Shown here piece after piece: positions 21,820-32,935 of a stretch of DNA of 64,000 nucleotides. Both the position numbers and the translations under genes were made by a program. This DNA is from Paguma larvata (lineage: Eukaryota; Chordata; Mammalia; Carnivora; Viverridae): NCBI GenBank assembly GCA_030068075.1, contig JAINVK010000522.1, positions 83,827 through 147,826 of the forward strand, read 5' to 3'. The notes under the pieces were generated by a model, which saw only the letters and a list, made by a program, of their open reading frames with translations, did no database searches and was not told the origin of the DNA. Each line of letters opens with the position of its first letter. The first letter of the stretch is position 1.

Positions 21820-24800
21820 AGAGTTTTAATACATATTATCTAAAGTGCCCACTTTTCAACAAAGGTCACTGGACATGAAAAGGAACAGATTGGTAACATA
21901 CTCAAGGAAAAAGCACCTAGCAGCTAACAGAAACTGACATGTTGCAGAGCAAGCATGGGTTGCATTTAGAAAAGACTTTAAAGCAGCTATTGTAAACATG
22001 TGCAAAGAAATAAAGAACATGATATTTAAAATTTAACATAATGACAATGAGAAATCAAATGAGAATCTCAAAAATTTTTAATGAGCCAATGAAAATTATT
22101 TAACTGAAAAGCACAATAAATGAAAAAAAAACTTGAAGCATATTTAAAGATGGCAGAAGAAATAATCAGCGAATTTGATGGATCAATATAAGTCGTCCTG
22201 TCTGAAGAACAGAAAAATAGAACAAAAAATGAGAAGAGATTAGAAAATTGAGAGAAAGTATCAGGTACTTCAATATAAGAATAATAGCATACTCAGAATG
22301 CTGAAAATAAAATAGAAAATAGAGAAAATAAAAATGATAAGTAAAATAAAAATATTTGAATAATGGCTAAATTCTTTCCAAACTTGATGAAAAACATTAA
22401 TGTACAGATCTAAGAAGCTTAACAATTTTGAATATAATAAATAGAAAGTAATTCATATCTAGATAGAGCATAGCAAAATTTGAGAACTGAAACCAAAAAT
22501 AATATCTTGACTAAGTAAAGAGAAAACTGATGTATCAATTGCAGGGACACAACATATGATTAATAGCTATTTTTTTTTTCATTTAAAAAATGAAGAGGCA
22601 TAGCATGACATATTCAAACTGTGAGTGGATTAAATACCCTACCCACAAAGGAGAGGGAGAACCATACTACATACAAACAAAAACAGCCAGGAGTCAGCTT
22701 TTTGAGGTCTAGAAGAGACACAATGTAGACTCAAGACATGAACAGATTGAAAGTTTTAAAATAGAAAAAAGGTACAGTATGCAGAAAACAGTAGGAGAGA
22801 AGACGTGGCTATACTATTACCAGACAAAATGGATTTCAAGAAAAAAGCTGTCAGAGATAAAGAATGACACTTTATAATAAAATGACAAATTCATCCGAAA
22901 GTTAGAGCAATTACAAACTCCTTTTCAACTAACAATAGAATTACAAAATACTTGAAGAAAACACTGGCAAAATTGAACGGAGATACAGACAGTCCTGCAG
23001 TAATTGTTGGAGATTTCAGTATTACATTCCAATAACGGATGGACAGAAAATCAGCAGTCGTATTGGAGACTTGAAAAGGACAATTAGCCAACTTGATCCA
23101 ACTGATATCAGGAGAACACTACTACATCAACAGCTGAGTGAAGATTTTTCTGAAGGATACAGGGAATATTCCCCTCGATGAATCATAATACTGGGTTGTA
23201 AAACAAGTCTCAGTAAGTTTTAAAAGACTGAAATAACTCCGTATGTTGTCTGATCTTTATGGCATTAGAAATCAATGACTGAAGGGCTTTATTTGTAAGT
23301 ATATTTGCAAATATTTGTAAATTAAAATAAAGTAAACCAAGAAGTCAAAGAAGAAATCACAAGGGGAATTAGAGAGTAGTTTGAGATGAATGAAATAAAA
23401 AGTACAACACATCAAAAATTATGAAATGTAGCTAAAGCAGTGTTTACAGAGACATTTATAACTGTAAAGGTCTATACTGGTAAAGAAATAAGAATCATTA
23501 ACTCAAGTATCCAATTTTAGGAACTACAAAAAAGTGCAATCTAACCACAAAATAAATCCAATCAAGAAAATAATAAAAATTTGTGCAGAAATCAATGAAA
23601 CAGACAACAGAAAATAAAGAGAGAAACCACTGAGTACAAATCTGACCATTGAAAATATTTTTTTAAAAAACTGTCAAATTTGCTAGACTATGTAGAAAAA
23701 GAAAGAATAAGGAAATGAGCAAAATGAGGAATATAGGTCGAGAGATAACTAAATATCTTACAAAAATAAAAAAGAACTGTAAAGGAACACTGCAATTTTT
23801 GTCAGCAAATTATACAACTTGGATGAAATTTACAAATTCCTATAGGAGACAAAAATACCAAAACTGGTAAAATACAGAAAATGTGAATAGATCTATGACA
23901 AGAGTTTGCATTATTAAGACAAAAACAAAAACTTGGTACGAGGAAAAAACCAGGTTTCACTGGAGAAATCTATCAAACATTTTAAAAAGGAATAATACAA
24001 ATCCTTCATATGCTATTTCACCAAATGGAGGAGGAGAGAATGCATTTCAGCTTGTTCTAAGAAGCCAATATTACCCTGATAAAAATTTCAGAACATAAAG
24101 CCAAAGATCTATTTCCCTCATTAATGTAGTTGAAAAATTCAAGAAAATATTGTTAAGCCTTATCTAGCAATATATAAAAAGGATTATATACATTTTAATA
24201 TATGTAACCATGTATATAAATGAACTAGTGACATTATTCCAGGGATGAAGATACTTTTAATGTTCAAAGAAACCAATTGATGTAATATACTATATTTATA
24301 ATACAAATGACAAAAATTTGATCATCTCAACAGGTATACAAAAATCATTTGGCAAAATGGATTCATAATAAAATTTTGCAACAAACTAGTAATAGAGGGA
24401 ACTTTCTTTTCCTGATAAAAAGCAGAATGTAAAAATCTACAGTTAACATTACCATTGGTGGCGAAAGAATTATTTTTCTTCTCTGAATTTGGGAATGAGG
24501 CAAAGGTTTGATTCCTGTCGCTTCTGATCAACATTGCACTGGGGGCTCTACTCGGTGCAGCAGCAACAACAACAACAACAACAACAACAAAGTCAAGAAC
24601 AAATTAAATATCATTCAGAAAGAAAGAAAGAGAGCTGTTTTTATTCACAAGCAACGTGACCCAGGATATCTAAAATTGTAAAGTTGCCATAAAAGACTAC
24701 CAGAACTAAAACATCCCTTGTTTCAGCAAGGCCTCAGCATATAAGATTGACATACAGAAATTAGTCATATTTTTATAGACCAGTAAAAATTGAATTAAAG

Positions 24801-24985
24801 TTTCAGAACTAAAGCCATTAAAACAAATATCAAACATAAAAAAGTACTTAGCGCTAAATTTAATCAGAGAAGTGCAAGACCTGCACACTGAAAACTACAA
24901 AGATATTTCAAGAGATGTTAATAAATACAAAACGCTCCATGTCCATGGTTTGCAAAACCCGATGTTGCACACACTTATGGAATAA
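21820..24985 (+). mobile_element. Long old L1M, ORF1 to mid-ORF2, sense
   Basis: Landmarks appear in L1 order. The ORF1 side starts with CCACTTTTCAACAAAGG (21851), then GACTTTAAAGCAGCTATTG and GAACAGAAAAATAGAAC. Endonuclease sequence follows (GGCTATACTATTACCAGAC near 22810, GTTGGAGATTTCAG near 23008). Reverse transcriptase follows from about 23400 to 24970 (CCTGATAAAAATTTC, ATCATCTCAACAGGTATAC, GACCTGCACACTGAAAACTAC). Stops and indels are frequent in every frame. It ends inside ORF2 with no 3' UTR. Confidence 0.85.
24558..24591. repeat. (CAA)n microsatellite inside L1
   Basis: CAG CAG followed by about nine CAA units. It sits where the L1 RT region is normally A-rich, so it probably grew from L1 sequence. 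A short GAAA run follows at 24624-24637. Confidence 0.9.
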
Positions 24986-25129
24986 TGATTTTGATAAATG
25001 TTATCGGTATGTATGCAGAGTGTTCCAGAGCTTGAATTCCCTATTAATTTGATGTTGTCCTTTAAATATTAAAAATCAAGATCTACACATAATACACATA
25101 AATAATGCACATAAATAATTAATGCATAC

Positions 25130-25270
25130 ATGAAAATATGTCATCTTTTTACTTGTTTATTGGACTTTCGTATTTTTTATTAATTGTGTGAACTTCCAAT
25201 TTTGTCTACATTTTCTATGGGACATATATATGTGGCATATGTACATATATACTTCTATTGAAGTAAACTA

Positions 25271-25301
<31 letters not shown>

Positions 25302-25480
25302 GAACAAATATATAAATGTTTTTATGTGATTTAACTATATGTTAATGCTGTAAGCTCTTGTTGGCAATTTCTTGCAACATTTTCTCCCAGAACAATTATT
25401 GCCTTTTTAAATACATTTATTTTTACCAAACATACATTTTCAGTATTCATTTGCATTCCATTTTATCAGTGTTTGTCTTT
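25130..25480 (-). mobile_element. Possible L1M fragment, antisense
   Basis: CATCTTTTTACTTGTTTATTGG and TTGCAACATTTTCTCCCAG resemble the reverse strand of old L1 3' regions, but a TA microsatellite interrupts them and the match is diffuse. Confidence 0.35.
25268..25302. repeat. (TA)n microsatellite
   Basis: TA dinucleotide tract with one TG variant near its start. Confidence 0.9.
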
Positions 25481-26652
25481 AAAAACTCTGTTTTGTATGT
25501 CAGGTACTTCCTTTGCTAGCCCAAATTGAAAGTGTATGCATCATACTTCTTTTCCTCTGGCATTAATATCCTTGTATTAATCACATTTAATATTTACTGT
25601 TCTTAGAATCTACAGATATATTAAGATGTTCAAGATTTATTGCTTTACTATTAGTTTTCTTGCCTTGTTTGTTTTTTTTCACCATTTTTCATTTCTAGTG
25701 TGATTTACTGATTGGCTTTTAGCCAGTTCACCTCTCTGTGTCTTCTAATAAGATAATTTAAAATAGTCAAATTATTACATTTATTCAGGTGGACAAGTAT
25801 AATACATCTCATAGTGTAGATGTATAACATTTAGACACTTGAATTCAAATACGTAGACTTATTTCCTCCTTAGATGCTTCTTTCATTTATTTCTTTTTCA
25901 AAATGATGTTGTGCATATAAGAGGTTACTTAATCTCCAATTTTTACTGGAAAATTAACATGGATATGTAGATATTCAGATTGATATATTTTCATGTAACA
26001 AATCATCTTCCTTATTTTTATCACCAACTCATACATAATTACAATCCACCATTGGAAAAATTATCATAAATTTACTAATCCAAACATAATTAAAGTCATT
26101 ATGAATGTTAGCAGTACTCTATATCGTGTAATAAGGAACAATTCTGGTGTTCTTTTGGTGACTAATGCTAATAATTCGTTTATTTTTAATTTGTACAGCA
26201 TTTCCCATTTGGCTTTGACATTTTTAGTTACTAATTAAGATTTAATGTAAGGTGTGTGGGGAATTAATAAGTGCTTTCATGATGCTGATGAATACATATT
26301 TGTGAGGGAATTAGTTAATATTATTCTAACCACAGCATGGATACATCCACCCTGCACACTCCACAGACCGTCCTCATGTAGGCACCGTGCTGGTATTTGT
26401 TTCCATTGTTTCTTTAAAACACAGTGAATTTTTTATCAAATATACTTTGATTTCAAATTAAACACAATAGATAGCATATGGATACTAAATAAATATGTGA
26501 TTGACCATCAGAGTTCATGTATTTCTTCAGATGTCAATATTTTTATTATTTGATTCAAGATATATTAGACTCCAGACTATTTTTCAAAATTGCATTTTAT
26601 GACTATTAGTAAGCACAGACATTAACCTACCGTGTTTTTAAATGTGTGGCTT

Positions 26653-26873
26653 GGGCTGCCTGGGTGGCTCAGTCGGTTAAGCGTCCGATTTTGGCTCAGG
26701 TCAGGATCTTGTGGTTTGTGAGTTCTAGCCCCGCGTTGGGCTTTGTGCTGAGAGCTGGGAGCCTGGAGCCTGCTTCGAATTCTGTGTCTCCCCCTCTCTG
26801 CCTCTCCCATGCTCATGCTCTGTTTCTCTCTGTCTCTCAATAATAAATAGACATTAAAAAATAATAAATAAAT
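26653..26873 (+). mobile_element. CAN-type SINE, sense, with TSD
   Basis: Head GGGCTGCCTGGGTGGCTCAG, A box TGGCTCAGTCGG intact, B box GAGTTCTAGCCCC with one change, and tail TAATAAATAGACATTAAAAA. AAATGTGTGGCTT (26640-26652) and AAATGTGCGGCTT (26874-26886) form a 13-bp target-site duplication with one mismatch. Confidence 0.96.
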
Positions 26874-26936
26874 AAATGTGCGGCTTAATTTATAGAAGGT
26901 TATTTTCTTCTATTTTTTTAATAAGTGGTTCTTCTT

Positions 26937-26948
26937 AAAAACTTTATT

Positions 26949-26993
<45 letters not shown>

Positions 26994-27153
26994 AGAGGGA
27001 GAGAGAGCACACAGGGCAGGGAAGGAGGCAGAATGTCAAGCAGGCTCCACACTGTCAGAGTCCTTTGTGGGGTTTGAACTCATGAACTGTGGGATCATGA
27101 CCTTAGTCAAAATCAAGAGCTGGACTCTACCTACTGAGTCACCTGTGGGCCCC
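26937..27153 (-). mobile_element. CAN-type SINE, antisense, with GA expansion
   Basis: Starts with an A/T-rich tail remnant, then a pure GA tract (26952-26986), CAAGCAGGCTCCACACTGTCAG, reverse B-box remnant GGGTTTGAACTC and the end GAGTCACCTGTGGGCCCC. Diverged in the head. Confidence 0.9.
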
Positions 27154-27547
27154 TAAATTTGTTCCTTTCAAAACACAATATCATGCTACTTTTTTTATTG
27201 AGATATAAAAATATTTTATGTTTAATAAAATATGTAAATATTTATAAGCAGTCTTATTGGATAAATAAATATTAATCTAATAAATGTTGGAAAAAAGTCA
27301 ACTTTAATATTTTTACTGTATACATTTAAGAATTCTCAATTTTAAATTATATTTTTACATTAATTTTAAAAAGTTTTATATCATGAAAGACCATCTATAT
27401 AGATTGAAGGATAAATTTATTACATTTTATGTCATTGCCTTATTTCTTTTCCAGTTAAAAAAAACACATGACAGTTTGTCTGTGTATAAGATTTAGACTT
27501 GTCATGAAAGTGATTAGTATGTTTGACAAACAAAAACTAATGCTGAC
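27154..27547. other. Unassigned AT-rich spacer
   Basis: No gene or recognised repeat. Confidence 0.5.
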
Positions 27548-27775
27548 GGGCACCTGAGGGGCTCAGAGGATAAAGCATCCATCTCTTGATTTTGGCTCAG
27601 GTCACAATCTAATGGTTTGTGAGATCAAGCCTCTTGGGCTCCAAACTGACAGCAGAGAGTCTGCTTGGGATTCACTCTCTCTCCCTCTCTCTGCCCCTTC
27701 CTGTCCCCCCACACAATTGCATGTGCTCTCTCTCTGTCTCTCAAAATAAATAAATAAATAAGTAAACTTTTTTAA
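27548..27775 (+). mobile_element. CAN-type SINE, sense
   Basis: Head GGGCACCTGAGGGGCTCAG, CTCTTGATTTTGGCTCAGG, degraded B box (GAGATCAAGCC), ACTGACAGCAGAGAGTCTGC, C/T tract and a tail of AATAAATAAATAAATAAG. Confidence 0.93.
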
Positions 27776-27973
27776 AAGAGCAAAACAAACAAACAAAAAC
27801 CAACCCTAATTGTTAGGTAACAGGGCAAGCAGACTTAATTTAATCATTTTTGTAATATTATTTTAGCAACATCTATACAAATTAAAATTGAATCATGCTA
27901 TATAAATTCAGAGATGTAAATACAATGATATGTCTTATATCAGTTTACACTTACATAAATAGATAAATTATAA

Positions 27974-28148
27974 GGAGTACCTGGTGGCTCAGTCGGTTAA
28001 GCCTCCAACTCTTGGTTTTGGCTCAGGTCATGATCTCATGGTTCGTGAGTTGGAGGCCCATGTCAGGCTCTGTGCTGAAGGTGTGGAGCCTGCTTGGGAT
28101 TCTCTCTCTCTCTCCTGTCCCTCTCTCTCTCAAAATAAATAAGTAAAA
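27974..28148 (+). mobile_element. CAN-type SINE, sense, short
   Basis: Head GGAGTACCTGGTGGCTCAG, GGCTCAGGTCATGATCTCA, B-box remnant GAGTTGGAGGCCC, and tail CTCAAAATAAATAAG. The CT-rich segment is short. Confidence 0.92.
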
Positions 28149-28893
28149 ACTAAAATAATATGAATAGATATATAAGAAATTCTCTCCTTATATCCTTATA
28201 TATGAGTGTGTGTGTGTGTTGTTTGCAAATGTGTAGCTAATTAGCTATAACTGTATCTGTGAAGCTGATCAGAAGACTTATAAAAACAATACATAAATAT
28301 TGGAAATCTTTTTTTTTTTTCTGATCTGAAAGCTTGAAAGCCCTTGAACAAAGGGAAAAGTTCATTGACAAGAGCATACAAAATGTAGTAATAATTAAAA
28401 CAAAATAACTGGAATAGTACTCTTTCTCACCTCCATTTAGAGTATTGCAGACTATTTTAAGTAGCCTTAACATGCCATTGTATATGACCTCATCTGTGAT
28501 GTGTTAAAAGATAACGGAGGCACATTGAAATTCTTGACTTCATTTGAGCAAACATGGATTTCAAATGGGGTGGCATCAAACCGAAAATAGTTAGGACAAC
28601 TCCACTGACAGGAGCAGAAGCGAAGCAAGGCAATCCTCTGATCGACTGTAGTTCGAGAGACTGCCCTCTTTGGGAAAGCCAAATTGGGTGTCTGTGATTG
28701 GTTATTCTTAGGGTGGGATTTCATAATTTTAACATATTTTGTGGCATTTATTCTGAGTAAGATTTCATTGTGCTTACTTAGGCTTTGAAGGCATTGGAGA
28801 CACTTCAGTCTAATGATCTCCTCGTTTATTTATTTTAATAACTGTTCTACACAGTGACTCCCATCTGCCTTTATGCACAGCCAAACCATTCAC
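28149..28893. other. Unassigned DNA next to an LTR
   Basis: Holds a higher-complexity patch (28480-28730) with a clean 85-codon minus-strand frame at 28467-28724. I recognise no domain in it. It lies 3' of the antisense LTR, where internal retroviral sequence would be expected, but no retroviral motif is visible. Confidence 0.4.
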
Positions 28894-29255
28894 TGAAGCA
28901 TTAGGTATGCCTCTAGGAAAAGATTTATTCGAGAGGCCGCCAAAGCAGGAGGAGAGGAGAGAGCAAGCCTCAAATCCACCTCCCCAAAGGGGAAGAGAAC
29001 AACTTTATAATCATCAGGATGGAGATTAGATAATATTGAGGAAATGGGTGGGGGAACATGACTACTCATTAGGAAACATGGAGCACGGCACAATGAGCAA
29101 ACATGTATGTAACCTATATTTCGTGCTCAGTTTGGAGTAGAGACTCAGCATCAGAACAAGGCAAAATTCAGCCCCTGATGTCAGGAAGTTCTTTTAGGAC
29201 AAGGAAAAGGGGCTGTACGCATGCCTCCAGAGCTGGTATAATCAATAGAAACTCA
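28894..29255 (-). mobile_element. Probable solo ERV LTR, antisense
   Basis: On the minus strand the promoter order is typical of an LTR. A TTATAAAG box corresponds to plus-strand CTTTATAA at 29002-29009. About 70 bases later comes GCTTGCTCTCTCCTCTCC and GGCGGCCTCTCG, followed directly by AATAAA (plus-strand TTTATT at 28924-28929). A TATA box, a C/T-rich leader and a poly(A) signal at this spacing resemble class I ERV LTRs. The ends are set by guess at TG/CA-like positions, and no flanking duplication was found. The family is not recognised. Confidence 0.6.
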
Positions 29256-30638
29256 TGCCTATGATATGACATATGAAAATTTTAATTTCCATGTTAACTA
29301 ACAACAGCAATGAAGTCATAAAAAGACTAATAATACATTTTAAGCTGTTTTTCTTTTTGCTCTTTTGGAATAGTCCTTATAGTACTTTATAGATCATTAA
29401 TACATGTATTAATCTTACATAAAAATCTGAAGAAAAAACTTAAAAGTTTAAAAATTATTTGCTTTTAGAATTTAGTATATCAGGTCCACCTTAAACTATA
29501 TCTTCCTTTAAATACAGCTTTTTGATATGAAAAGAATTTTCTTTTACTGCTGTCATTTTTGTATCAGGAGGGAAATTGTATTAATTTAAGAGCAAACCCT
29601 GTTGTTCTGTCCATTTCAAGCTTCACATCCAAAATCTCAGCTTCTGGATTACAACAATTTTTCCCTCCCTGAGAATGTGTTTTCTTATAATACAGAAAAG
29701 AATATGAAAAAGAAAATTCAAAATCTCCAGCTGTTTAAAACTGAAATAAAACACACACACACACAGACACACAATTTACTTCAGCTCAAAATGTCTATGT
29801 TGTCCTTGAGTGAAGATTAGGGCAATTAATTTTAGTTGTTTCCCTTACCTGAAAATCAATCAGGCAGTGATGATATCATCAGGTACATCAAAGGTTTTAA
29901 AGAAAACAGTAAACAAGATTTAATTATTGCACTCACCACATAGTGGGTGCGCTCTAGGAACTTAAACTGTAAGGCAGATTAATTTTCTTTTATTTTTCTT
30001 TCCCTGTAGCGATTGCTATAGCAACAAAACTGAATTCCGTGTGAGGCCACATCTACAAACTTTTAAGGCAAACAGCTGCTACAGGGTACTTCCAGTCTCC
30101 AGCATGCAAGAAAGAATATCCCTCCAAACAAAGTGTTGAATGATTAATTCTACAAAAGGTCCCCCCATTTAATGTGTATTGAACAGATCTCTCATTGTTT
30201 TGGAGAGAATCTTAGAAACATCATTTCTGTTTATACTGATCATGGAAGTCATTGCTAGGGATAGTCTTCTACATAAAAGAGTATAATAAAACCTTCTTTC
30301 AGACTTAATTAGATTTAGTAGATAGGATTATTTGCTTAAGCAATGATCCTTTTATAAAAAGCCTACTCTAGCAAAATTAGAACAACTGAAATTACACTTT
30401 TTATTATATGGATGTCTTTTGCTTTTTATCATTTTCTGTGTACACATCCAGGCAGATGTAACACATAATAGACTGTATCGCAGAATCTCTGTGATATAAT
30501 TCATTTTATGTGAAGTTGAACTCCAATAATAGGCTGTAATAACGATACAATAAAGATATATTAGTAGAGATGGAGAAATTAATATTATTGCCATTTTTAC
30601 CTAATACAACATGTTTAATTTCAAATATATGATTTTTG
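29256..30638. other. Unassigned DNA
   Basis: No gene. A short AC microsatellite lies at 29749-29772. The patch 29999-30120 is of ordinary complexity and unassigned. Confidence 0.5.
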
Positions 30639-30654
30639 TATAGATACAATGTTT

Positions 30655-30876
30655 TAAGTTTATTTATTTATTTATTTATTTTGAGAGAGACAGCAAGAGC
30701 ACCCACCAGCTGAGGAAGGGCAGAGAGAGAGGGAGAAAAAAAGAAAAGGAGAGAAAGCTCTGAGCTGTCAGCACAGAGCCTTGATGGGGCTCGAACCCAT
30801 GAACCTTAATTAAGATCATGACCCGAGCTGACACCAAGAGTCTGGCACTTAACTGACTAAGTCACCCAGAAGCTCC
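30655..30876 (-). mobile_element. CAN-type SINE, antisense, with TSD
   Basis: AAGTTTATTTATTTATTTATT tail, GAGAAAGCTCTGAGCTGTCAG, an intact reverse B box GGGGCTCGAACCC and the end GTCACCCAGAAGCTCC. TATAGATACAATGTTT (30639-30654) and TATAGATGCAGTTTTT (30877-30892) are a diverged target-site duplication. Confidence 0.93.
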
Positions 30877-31465
30877 TATAGATGCAGTTTTTAAGAGAAA
30901 ATCCAACTTGTGTAAGTGGTAAGCAATCATCTTGTGGGTCAAAACTCATGGGCTTTTGAAACTAAATGCATTTGAATAGTTGCTATCGTAATGAAAGCTC
31001 TATTTAAAAAAATAGATGGCTACATGTTGAAAGCATCTTGATTAAATATAATATAATTATAATATAATTATAATGATAAATATAATTAATATAAATATAA
31101 ATCAGGTAGTATTTCATTAGCTAATTTATCAAATACTTAAATGATTGCCTGTGATTTGTTATAGGCAGCCTCATCTACCCAGACTGGCTTTTTAACATTT
31201 ATGTATTTATTTCTTCCCTACTACATCCCTCAGGTTTTATTTCTTTAAAATAACACCCACATTGTGTGTCACAATCATGTAGTTTGAATGGAATTCATCC
31301 CACCTCAGATCTAAGAGAGGCCCCATTAGCCTATGGTATTAAATATTAATCCATAACTGTTGTCACCCAGTTAGCCCAAGGTTTTTCCTTAAACATATGA
31401 TTGGATTTGGTAAGGATGCCTGTCCTAGTGCATCACAGTGGTCCAATCCTAGTGAATCACAAGTA

Positions 31466-31500
31466 TAGTAGTAGTAGTAGTGGTAGTAGTAGTAGTATAT
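31466..31500. repeat. (AGT)n microsatellite
   Basis: About eleven AGT/GTA units with one GGT variant. Translates as a serine run. Confidence 0.93.
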
Positions 31501-32716
31501 TGATTAGAGAGAATCGTTTTCTCTCCCCATACCTAGTCCTTCCTCCTTCCCTCCTCTCCTCTTTTCCTCTCTATCTTGCCCACTCTCTTCTTGGGCGAGC
31601 AAAGAAGTAATGCCACTGTATTGGTTAATACCTTGTGAAAAATAATGGCCAGTTATTTGCTAAAGCTAAAGTCGGCAAAGTGCAGAAAGAAACAGCTGGG
31701 AGGGGAAAGCATTGAACCACTCAGCACAATCCAGAAGCCTGGAAAGTTTTTAAACCTTCCAGTTGAAGGTCTTAATTCTAATGTTTTAGTAGCATGTGCC
31801 ATTAAATGCTCTACTTCTTTCATGTACTTTGAGTTAGGTTTTATGTTACTTAAAAGATAAAATCCTCACTAATATACTGCCCTTCTTGACTGAGGCATGA
31901 TGAAGCTAATTCTCCAGTTTGAATTTAAAAAAAAATGTAGACCGTTTTTATGCCATGTCATTATGACATGCTCTATACATAATAAAAAGAACATGGATAT
32001 ATTGAATTAGACACAAAGGTATTTATCCCTAAATTGCTCACTTTTATGAGTTTTTTTTTACATTATAAAAGTTAGATTATTTTATTTTATTAAAAAAAAA
32101 AAAACCTGCCAGGACAGAAGCATTTATTCATTGAAAACTGGCACGGACATTCAGGTGTTCAATTATTGGCAAGGGCTTTAGCAGATTCCAACTATGTATC
32201 ACTTTATTTATAGTATCAACTCATATTTTAAAAAATTACATTAGATAAGTGACAAAATATGCTACACTACTGTCTTTTCCAAAGTAACACAATATTAATA
32301 ATTTGTAACAAAACTCATCAAATGTATAAAATGCATCTATTAATTAACTATAAAGACCTACTAAAGGCAGATGATTTTGGACACTGTGGCTAGAGCTATG
32401 CTACAACAAGACTTTGTGATTCTTGTCTTATTGGAACTTACTGACCACTAATTCTTCAGTTATTTTAAAAATCCACAACATTGTATATAACCGTGTAATG
32501 ATGATGCTCTAAAGGAAATAACAAGTAAGCTGGAAAGAACATAATTAGTTGTTTCTCTGAAAGGCAGTAATCAAGGGTCTTTCCAGAAATACTATTTAGG
32601 CAGACAAATTTGTGATGAATAACAGTTACATAGTTGAGGTGTAGAGGTGATACATGTCCTATAGGCAAAGGGACCGACATGATGAGGGCTTTGATATTAA
32701 CCAAGAGAGAGGGAAT

Positions 32717-32718
<2 letters not shown>

Positions 32719-32758
<40 letters not shown>
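32719..32758. repeat. (GA)n microsatellite
   Basis: About 20 uninterrupted GA units, not attached to any recognised SINE. Confidence 0.95.
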
Positions 32759-32759
<1 letters not shown>

Positions 32760-32894
32760 AAGAACTCCTTTTAATAATGAAAATGAAAAAAGGAAATGAG
32801 AGAGCCTAGTAAGTAGTAATCAAGAGAGTTGTACCAAAGGATACCTGAAAAACTGGCAGGAGCCAGATCATATAAGAGCTCATAGATCCTTTTA

Positions 32895-32897
<3 letters not shown>

Positions 32898-32933
<36 letters not shown>
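32898..32933. repeat. (TG)n microsatellite
   Basis: About 18 uninterrupted TG units, 140 bases downstream of the GA tract. Confidence 0.95.

Positions 32934-32935
<2 letters not shown>

Larger units (their letters stand above)
24986..26639. other. AT-rich DNA, partly L1-like
   Basis: No gene. Contains a TA microsatellite and a possible L1 fragment (25130-25480). The rest is unassigned. Confidence 0.45.
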
